Shown here: positions 7,199 to 12,276 of the stretch, in pieces
Layout: the number at the start of each line of letters is the position of its first letter
Numbering within the stretch: position 1 is the first letter of the stretch
Assembly (NCBI GenBank): GCA_003573635.1
Contig: QUTJ01031499.1
Location: 1 to 12,276 of the forward strand
DNA length: 12,276 nt
Reading direction: 5' to 3'
Source: Goniomonas avonlea
Taxonomy: Eukaryota; Cryptophyceae; Goniomonadida; Goniomonadaceae
Notes under the pieces: model-generated
What the model saw: only the letters and a program-made list of their open reading frames with translations
What the model was told of the DNA's origin: nothing
Databases searched by the model: none
Translations under genes and position numbers: made by a program

Positions 7199-8405
7199 TT
7201 ACTGCGGGAATCCACCAACAACAGCGGGTGCTCCCGTGGCGGAAGCATCCCAGGAGGAAGCGGCCTCCCACGAGGGCTGGTCGCCGGAAGCGGCCGCGCC
7301 TGAAACTCCCGTCAACAACTCACTCACGCCCAACAACCGCATGCGGTGAAAACAAAGAAAGCTACAATCAATCAAAGCACTCACCCCAGTCACCGGTCTG
7401 GCCGGCAGCGCCCCAGTCACCACCGGGAGCAGCAGCGTCGGTCCACTGGGCAGCGGGGACGTTGCCACCGAACTGGGTGGTGTCGACGGGCATGGCGTCG
7501 GCGCGCTCAGCGTAGGCATCGGCAGCCTCCTTCTCCGCCTCCTCGGGGTCGCGGTAGAAGAACATGTCCACCATGACCTCCCAGGGGGTCTGGCGGGAGA
7601 GGGTGCCGCGCATGCGGAGGACCTCACGAGCCAGCATCCAGTACAGGAGACCGATGGACTGGCGACCCTTGTTGTTGGCAGGGATGGCCACGTCCACGTG
7701 GCGCAGAGGTGAATCAGAATCGCAGAAAGCGACGCTGGGGATGTTCACGTACGACGCCTCACGGATCGGCTGGAAATTTTCTGGTCAACATCCGGGCCAG
7801 GCATTTCCCAAACACACACAAAAAAAGCACCCAACATTCAAGGTATGTCCGCCAAATATACAGGACACTTGGTTACCTGGTGGTCCGTGCGCGGGTCAGT
7901 CAGGATCAGGAGGCGGGGCTCCATGAACTTCTGTGTGGTCTGATTGGTGAAGGTTCCGGGGGTGAAGCGGCCGGCAATGTACTGGGAGCCGGTGTACTGG
8001 GAGAACTTGAACACAGCACGCTGGCCGTAGGGGCGGGCGGAGATGACGCACACATCCTGGGGGTTCTCAATGGTGACAATGACGCGGGCAGCGAGCATCA
8101 GCTTCTCCCAGGTCTTGGCCAGGTTGAGGACGTAGATACCTGCACACATAACAAAAGTCAACAACTGCGCAAGTACAATGTTACCCAAAGTCGCACCGTC
8201 AGAGCGGCGCTTCCACACGTAGCTGGCGAAGAGGTGCTGTCAGATGCGACAAGAGAGCCACGCTCAAGGTTAAGAAAACTCACCGGTGCATGTTGAAGTC
8301 CAAGTTCTTGGTGCCAAGATGAACGTGGGCAGCCAACATCTTGAGCCAATCATCTTCCGTTGGCCTGAGGGCAATAGGCAGGCTTGCGAGCGAGGCAGCC
8401 GACAT
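7199..8405 (-). CDS. RPSA: 40S ribosomal protein SA (uS2, laminin-receptor family)
   Basis: This is a structural protein of the small cytosolic ribosomal subunit. It is encoded by five exons on the minus strand: 8405-8284, 8222-8197, 8139-7877, 7769-7385 and 7299-7199. All introns are GT-AG (57-107 bp) and all joins are in frame, giving 298 residues against 295 in human. Hallmarks are [11 protein letters not shown] (27-37), [15 protein letters not shown] (42-56), [21 protein letters not shown] (59-79), [13 protein letters not shown] (104-116), [15 protein letters not shown] (123-137), [18 protein letters not shown] and [12 protein letters not shown]. The acidic C-terminus has spaced tryptophans (GDW, PSW, SSW), as in the eukaryotic family. 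I chose the ATG at 8405 because it has A at -3 and matches the family N-terminus. An in-frame ATG at 8468 would add 21 residues. Exon 2 is only 26 bp. Reading through the last donor would end the protein early at 7368. High expression is expected. Confidence 0.97.
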
Positions 8406-9360
8406 TGTGCGAGTTACGGGACGAAGGGAAACACGCGTGCGTGCCTCCAAATCCACACTGGATGTCATTCGTAGGGCACGGCTGGGTTTGTAATCTCTAA
8501 GTCATGCGAGACTTTTTCCGCCGTGGTATCGAGGTACGGTTGCGCCACGACCCCGTATGGTCGAGTACCTAACTACCCTCACTACCGTGGTCGGAGTATC
8601 ACAACATCCATATGGCCACCCATGAAGGCACAGGAGTGGCAGGCCGCAGGACGGGGGGTTCACTGCTCGAGCCATTTTTGGACGACTCCCGTCACTTGCT
8701 CAAAACAGTTTGGACTGGTGTTCATGTTGGTGGTTGCTCGATGGGTCATTCATAAACTGTAAGCACTATTGTTGGGTTGCCCTATGACAATTCGTAGTCA
8801 GGGAGCCTCGGGTTTGTGGGGATCAAGTGGACCACCGTACGCTCTACTGAATAAGGAAGCACTCCCAATTCTTCACAAACATGGTCACACAAGATGTTTG
8901 AAGCCTGTTTGAGTTTAAACTGAGCAGGTATCGGATACGTCTTCATGCCAAATGCGGAAGCAACCGGCCTGGCTCGTTGATTTTGGGAGTTCGTTTGGTT
9001 TACTTTGAGTTGTTTTACCCCCTTAGCTCTTCATTGCTGTTAAGACTTCATTGCAGGTGGTCAAGCACACTCAGGCGGGTTGCATTGTGATTGTTCACAG
9101 CTGACGACCTATTGTGGGAAACCTTCTGCTTCTCCAAGCAAAAGACCTGGCTTTCCAAGGTGTGGAAAAATGCCTCGCTCCATTTCTCGCTCGCTCCAAG
9201 TCTTTCCAAGGTGTGGAAAAATGCGCTCGCTCCATTTCTTCGGATGCTGAGATCCCACCGCAAGTTTTCATAAACTATCGTATATTTAGTAAAACTAAAA
9301 TTGTACGCACAAGATACGAGAATCCACAGATCCAGGGAAAGCACGATAATATATATATTG
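8406..9360. other. Intergenic region with no recognisable gene
   Basis: About 950 bp lie between the start of RPSA and the 3' end of TXNDC9, both on the minus strand. They should contain the RPSA promoter and 5' UTR. I find no ORF with coding character, no tRNA-like B box in a cloverleaf context and no mobile-element ends. Minor structure includes an inverted pair AGGTAC (8532-8537) and GTACCT (8565-8570) that encloses a CGACC/GGTCG stem (8548-8563). There is also the direct repeat at 9151-9239. Confidence 0.6.
9151..9239. repeat. Direct repeat with internal dyad, 51-bp spacing
   Basis: The 23-bp word beginning ctttccaaggtgtgg and ending aaatgc occurs exactly at 9151-9173 and 9202-9224. Each copy is followed by ctcgctccatttct (9174-9187 and 9226-9239, with one extra g in the second). 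Each copy holds a small dyad, TTTCC-AAGGTGT-GGAAA. The repeat could be paired protein-binding sites or a local duplication. The minus-strand frame across it repeats a peptide only because the DNA repeats. Confidence 0.8.
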
Positions 9361-9384
9361 TTTATTATTGACCCAGAGTCAATA
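9361..9384 (-). promoter_or_regulatory. Likely TXNDC9 poly(A) signal with adjoining hairpin
   Basis: The minus strand reads AATAAA at 9366-9361, about 65 bp after the TXNDC9 stop. Immediately upstream on that strand is a 7-bp inverted repeat, TATTGAC (9366-9372) and GTCAATA (9378-9384), with a 5-nt loop. An AT-rich (TA)n stretch follows at 9347-9360. Position and motif agree with a 3' processing site. Confidence 0.5.
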
Positions 9385-9431
9385 GTATTCTACACAGCCA
9401 GAGGCTAACAGTTTAGTGACGAGCGGAAGGA

Positions 9432-10115
9432 TTACCATTCGTAGTCGTCGTCGCTGTCACTGGCATAGGTTTGTCTCAGAGACTTTGTTGCCACTGTGAC
9501 CTTCTTCGCCCGACTTCTTGGAGACTCAGGCGCAGCCATATCACCATCTACCATTCCGCGGCTGTGCAGAAGCCACTCCAAATTTTCAGTCGGGAAGTCG
9601 TCGTCACCACCCATCTCATCGAACCCAATGATGGTGTGGTCGGTCTTGCCGTTCTTGATCAAAACAAGAGATGGGAGCATGGTGATGCGAAGCTTCTCGC
9701 TCAAGAAAGGATTCTTCTCGCCATCGACACTGATAAACTTTGTTTCCAAGTGCTTGGGGGCCAAAATCTTCAGGTGCTTGTCCATGATCTGGCAGCGCCA
9801 CGTGGTGCCCCTCATGAAGTGCACACAAACGCGGTCGCTCTCCTTGCACTCCTGGAAAAACTGCTTGGTGTCGGAGACTTCACGGTACTCCCCGTGACCC
9901 TTGATTCGGTTCATCTGCATCTGCTGTGCCTTCCTCTGGAGTTCCTGCAGGCGGCGCTCGCGAAGGCGCTCAAGGTCATCATCGTCCATGGACTCAAGCT
10001 TCTTGATCTTCTCGTCAAGTCTGTCGTTTTCATAGTCGACAGCCTGATCCAACTTGCTCGCAGCCATGTGAACCAAGTTCTCAACCGCGCCATTGAACAT
10101 GTCAGCAGTCACCAT
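9432..10115 (-). CDS. TXNDC9: Thioredoxin domain-containing protein 9 (phosducin-like 3)
   Basis: This is a cytosolic co-factor of the CCT/TRiC chaperonin. The family is known to bind CCT and modulate actin and tubulin folding. The gene is intronless with 227 residues, close to the 226 of human. An N-terminal charged helix (25-75) includes ESMDDDDLERLRERRLQEL. It is followed by the diagnostic KGHGEYREV (72-80) and a thioredoxin fold (about 85-185) containing VCVHFMRGTTWRCQIMDKHL, KHLETKFISVDGEKNPFL and the cis-proline region MLPSLVLIKNGK (146-157). The redox CXXC is absent and only C108 remains, as is normal for this family, so no thioredoxin activity is expected. The acidic tail ASDSDDDYEW matches the family's SDSDDD ending. 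I chose the ATG at 10115 because its context is strong (A at -3, G at +4) and it matches the family length. The frame is open upstream to an ATG at 10220, which would add 35 Ser/Lys-rich residues. Confidence 0.96.
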   Translation of the reverse strand: MVTADMFNGAVENLVHMAASKLDQAVDYENDRLDEKIKKLESMDDDDLERLRERRLQELQRKAQQMQMNRIKGHGEYREVSDTKQFFQECKESDRVCVHFMRGTTWRCQIMDKHLKILAPKHLETKFISVDGEKNPFLSEKLRITMLPSLVLIKNGKTDHTIIGFDEMGGDDDFPTENLEWLLHSRGMVDGDMAAPESPRSRAKKVTVATKSLRQTYASDSDDDYEW

Positions 10116-10364
10116 TGTTGCTTGTGTTTGTCTGTTTGGGCTCGCGCTGCTTGAACAAGCGTTTCGCCTCTTTTTGAGTCCTTGAATTTCGGTTTCCAAA
10201 ATTTTATTTTTTTGACACATGACAATATTGACATTTCACATCAAACTCCCCGACAAGTATCGTGTTCCCTAAGAGAAACCCGCCGAATCCGATAGCTGAC
10301 TCGATAGCGGAAACCCGAAACCCACCACTCGGACTCCACTGCGGTCCTGAGCCGCCAACCAAAC
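10116..10364. promoter_or_regulatory. Divergent promoter region, TXNDC9 / ankyrin gene
   Basis: About 249 bp separate the two divergent start codons. The gap holds a T/A-rich block (10197-10245, including tttattttttt) next to the TXNDC9 side and a GC-richer block on the other side. No TATA box with convincing placement is seen. The role is inferred from gene orientation. Confidence 0.45.
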
Positions 10365-12239
10365 ATGTGGCAGCCCGAAGGAAAGCGAGCTTCCCGTCCG
10401 CCGTTGCCGCCCGAAATGATCCGGTTGACGATTTTGCATGCCGAGGGCCTGCCTGAGCGAAGTTTTCTGGGTAAGCACGACCCGCCCATGGCTGAGCTCG
10501 CGTTGTTGCATGGGCCGGATGAGGCTGGAGAGTACGTCACTCGTCAGAGGTACACCGACATCACGGGGAAAGAGAAGAACCATGGGCGCTTGGTTGAGTT
10601 TGATACCGCAAACGGTGGGTGGTCCGCAACTTTTCGCCCTGAGCTGGATATGCTCACGGAGGAGTGCATCCACATCAAGCTGATGAGAAGGGTCCGTCGT
10701 CGTGTGTTAGCGAGCACGTTCTGACTTGCGTTTGATGCAGAAGCACATCCGTACCCACGAGCTGGCAGAAACCTACCCACCAATTGGGTTTATCGGGCTC
10801 AGTCGCGGTCGGCTGTACCAGCTCACCCATGTTGACTTCGAGTCAAGTGTGGAGCGGCAACGCGGGCACGTGTACATGGAGGCTGACTTTGGACTCTTGG
10901 TAGCTGTTGCTGTGGGTAACCATGAAGCACTTGTAGATCTGTTGCAGAAAGGTGGCGATCCCAACACTCTCGGGAGCAAGGTGGGACTTGCACACTCGGC
11001 AACATAAATTTTGAGCGAGTTTCTATTCGCAGACAGGCCTGACAGCACTGCATTATGCTGCGGCATATGGCCATGGGAACGTGTGCTCGGAGCTCATTAA
11101 TCACAGGGCGGACGTCAACGCTACCTGCAAGGTGTGCCGCTCAGAAACAGCTGGCTTGTCGCTGATGCTGGTGCAGAGATCCAACGCAACGAGTCTCATC
11201 TACTCCGCCGCTGGAGGATTTTGTGGCACTGCTCAAATTTTATTAGCGAATCGTGCTGACCCAAACAAACCGGATCAGGTGTGTCAGGACTCGAAACTCT
11301 CAGTACAGACAAGCACGCAAGGTAGCAACGAGGATTCGTCGGCACATGACACATTGTGCAAACGCCCACACTCACAGAGAAAGGCATTGTCGCTTACACC
11401 GATCGCAGAGTGGCCGGACAGCCTTGTTCTACGCCTCAGGGCTTGGTCACGGTGACATGTGCTCGTCCTTATTGCAGGCCAAGGCTGACCTCGGTCACCG
11501 CAACTCGGTGCCTTTGCCCACCCGATTCGCATTATTCAGCCAAAACGAACACTCAACCACCCAACCACGGAGCGTCGCCGCCACTCGCCCCGCGGCAACC
11601 CGCCAAGCCACCATCACCCACTCCTGTCCCTCTCTTCCCACAAGTTGTGCCCCCTCCGTCCCTCGCTCACCGCCTCTTCACCCCGCTCCTGCTCCTCTTT
11701 CGCTTCGCTCTCTTCACTGCCCCCCGCCCCTTCCCCCTTCCCTCCCTCCCTCTCTCGCTCTTTCGCTCCCTCGCTCCCCCCCCCCCTCTCTCTTTGTTCT
11801 TCCATCTCTCACACCCTGCACTCCCCCAGGTTGGTCTAACAGCCTTGGAGGAAGCAGAGAGGTCGCCACTTACGAACGACGAGACGCTCGCGTTTCTACT
11901 GCGAGCCACGGTGTGTCCTCGCATTGCTGTTGTCACTCTTCCATCACTCACCCGATCACCCTCATATGACTCCACGTCTCGCTCTCTCTCTGCCTCACCC
12001 CCTGTCTCATGTATCACTCCACGTCTCACTCTCTCTCACTCACCCTCTGCCTCACTGTATCACTCCACGTCTCGCTCCCCTGTCTCATGTATCACTCCAC
12101 GTCTCTCTCTGCCTCGCCCCCTGTCTCACCTTGCCTCCAGAATCGGCAGCACGCCGGTGCCACAGCCGTGCCAATGTCGCCCCTGCCGCAGACGCCTGGG
12201 ACCCCGGTGCGTTGCCTTGGGCACACGCGCTCGCTTTAG
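10365..12239 (+). CDS. C2-like domain plus ankyrin-repeat protein, seven or more exons
   Basis: This is probably a cytosolic protein-interaction protein; I do not recognise a named ortholog. The exons are 10365-10691, 10741-10980, 11033-11131, 11177-11278, 11409-11507, 11830-11910 and 12141-12239. All introns are GT-AG and every join is phase 0, giving 348 residues. Residues 17-140 look C2-like: IRLTILHAEGLP, then GKHDPP in place of the usual SDPY loop, then NGGWSATF and IGFIGLSRGRLYQL. Most calcium-binding aspartates appear absent. Ankyrin repeats follow: FGLLVAVAVGNHEALVDLLQ (159-178), TGLTALHYAAAYGHGNVCSELI (from 190), RSNATSLIYSAAGGFCGTAQILL (from 223), SGRTALFYASGLGHGDMCSSLL (from 257) and a degenerate VGLTALEEA (from 290). 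Exons 3, 4 and 5 each encode exactly one repeat of 33-34 residues. The first donor (GTCCGT) is weak. The end is uncertain: the frame stops at 12237-12239, but a GTGCGT donor at 12207 could splice out of the window. Confidence 0.85.
11690..11829. repeat. Pyrimidine-rich low-complexity tract in an intron
   Basis: This is the 3' half of intron 11508-11829 of the ankyrin gene. It is almost pure C/T on the plus strand (runs of ctct, ccct and poly-C), ending in the acceptor cccccag at 11829. It acts in effect as an extended polypyrimidine tract. Open frames on either strand here are composition artefacts. Confidence 0.85.
11966..12125. repeat. Imperfect tandem repeat in an intron
   Basis: The word actccacgtctc recurs at 11969, 12016, 12062 and 12094. 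It is usually preceded by tgtatc and followed by ctctctctgcctca and ccctgtctca. Spacings are 47, 46 and 32 bp. The array occupies most of intron 11911-12140 of the ankyrin gene and ends just before its acceptor (ttgcctccag, 12140). Confidence 0.85.
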
Positions 12240-12276
12240 CTGCAACCAATGGCTTGACTGCCTTGGGCACACGCGC
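12213..12276. repeat. 18-bp direct repeat at the right edge, 46-bp period
   Basis: The word tgccttgggcacacgcgc occurs exactly at 12213-12230 and again at 12259-12276, where the window ends. The second copy may be the start of a longer tandem array. The region overlaps the last exon or the following intron of the ankyrin gene. Confidence 0.8.

Noticed and set aside
6915-7349. 144-codon plus-strand frame
   Set aside because: It overlaps the last RPSA exon in antisense and shows no domain. Its Ala/Pro-rich C-terminus comes from antisense RPSA.
7709-8296. 195-codon plus-strand frame
   Set aside because: It is antisense to RPSA exons and crosses their introns.
8523-8762. 79-codon plus-strand frame in the intergenic gap
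   Set aside because: It has no domain and no splice context, and a frame of this length is expected by chance.
9048-9344. 98-codon minus-strand frame with repeated peptide FFHTLE
   Set aside because: The peptide repeat reflects the 51-bp DNA repeat. There is no family resemblance and it is low in coding character.
9471-10154. 227-codon plus-strand frame opposite TXNDC9
   Set aside because: It is a mirror of TXNDC9 coding sequence with no recognisable domain.

Overview
This is a piece of a eukaryotic nuclear genome. It carries a cytosolic ribosomal protein gene (RPSA/uS2) split by GT-AG introns, together with TXNDC9-, SETD9- and TMEM245-like genes that have no prokaryotic counterpart. Genes are close together, many introns are only about 44-110 bp, and the longer introns are filled with simple or tandem repeats. 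TMEM245 and SETD9 homologs are best known from animals, so a unicellular relative of animals or another protist is plausible, but I cannot name the organism from the sequence.

Layout, left to right. (1) Positions 312-3445, minus strand: a multi-exon TMEM245-like membrane protein whose C-terminal third should lie beyond the left edge. One of its introns carries six 54-bp copies of the exon end plus splice donor. (2) A 129-bp head-to-head promoter gap (3446-3574). (3) Positions 3575-4816, plus strand: an intronless protein with seven RanBP2-type zinc fingers and glycine-rich linkers. (4) Positions 4817-5712: a convergent intergenic region with degenerate G/T-rich repeats and one strong hairpin. 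(5) Positions 5713-6537, minus: a two-exon SETD9-like SET-domain protein. (6) Positions 6797-7030, minus: a possible small cysteine-rich protein of unknown function. (7) Positions 7199-8405, minus: RPSA in five exons, one of them 26 bp long. (8) Positions 8406-9431: about 1 kb without a recognisable gene, holding a short direct repeat and the likely 3' end of the next gene. (9) Positions 9432-10115, minus: a complete, intronless TXNDC9/PhLP3. (10) Positions 10365-12239 or beyond, plus: a C2-like/ankyrin-repeat gene, divergent from TXNDC9, with one ankyrin repeat per phase-0 exon.

The genes do not form one pathway. RPSA (40S subunit) and TXNDC9 (a phosducin-like co-factor of the CCT chaperonin) are housekeeping genes. 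The zinc-finger protein is probably an RNA-binding factor. No mobile element, CRISPR array, tRNA or rRNA was found. The points most worth following are the amplified splice-donor minisatellite, the unusual residues at the RNA-contact positions of the zinc fingers, the missing SET-domain NHxC motif and the exon-per-repeat ankyrin architecture.
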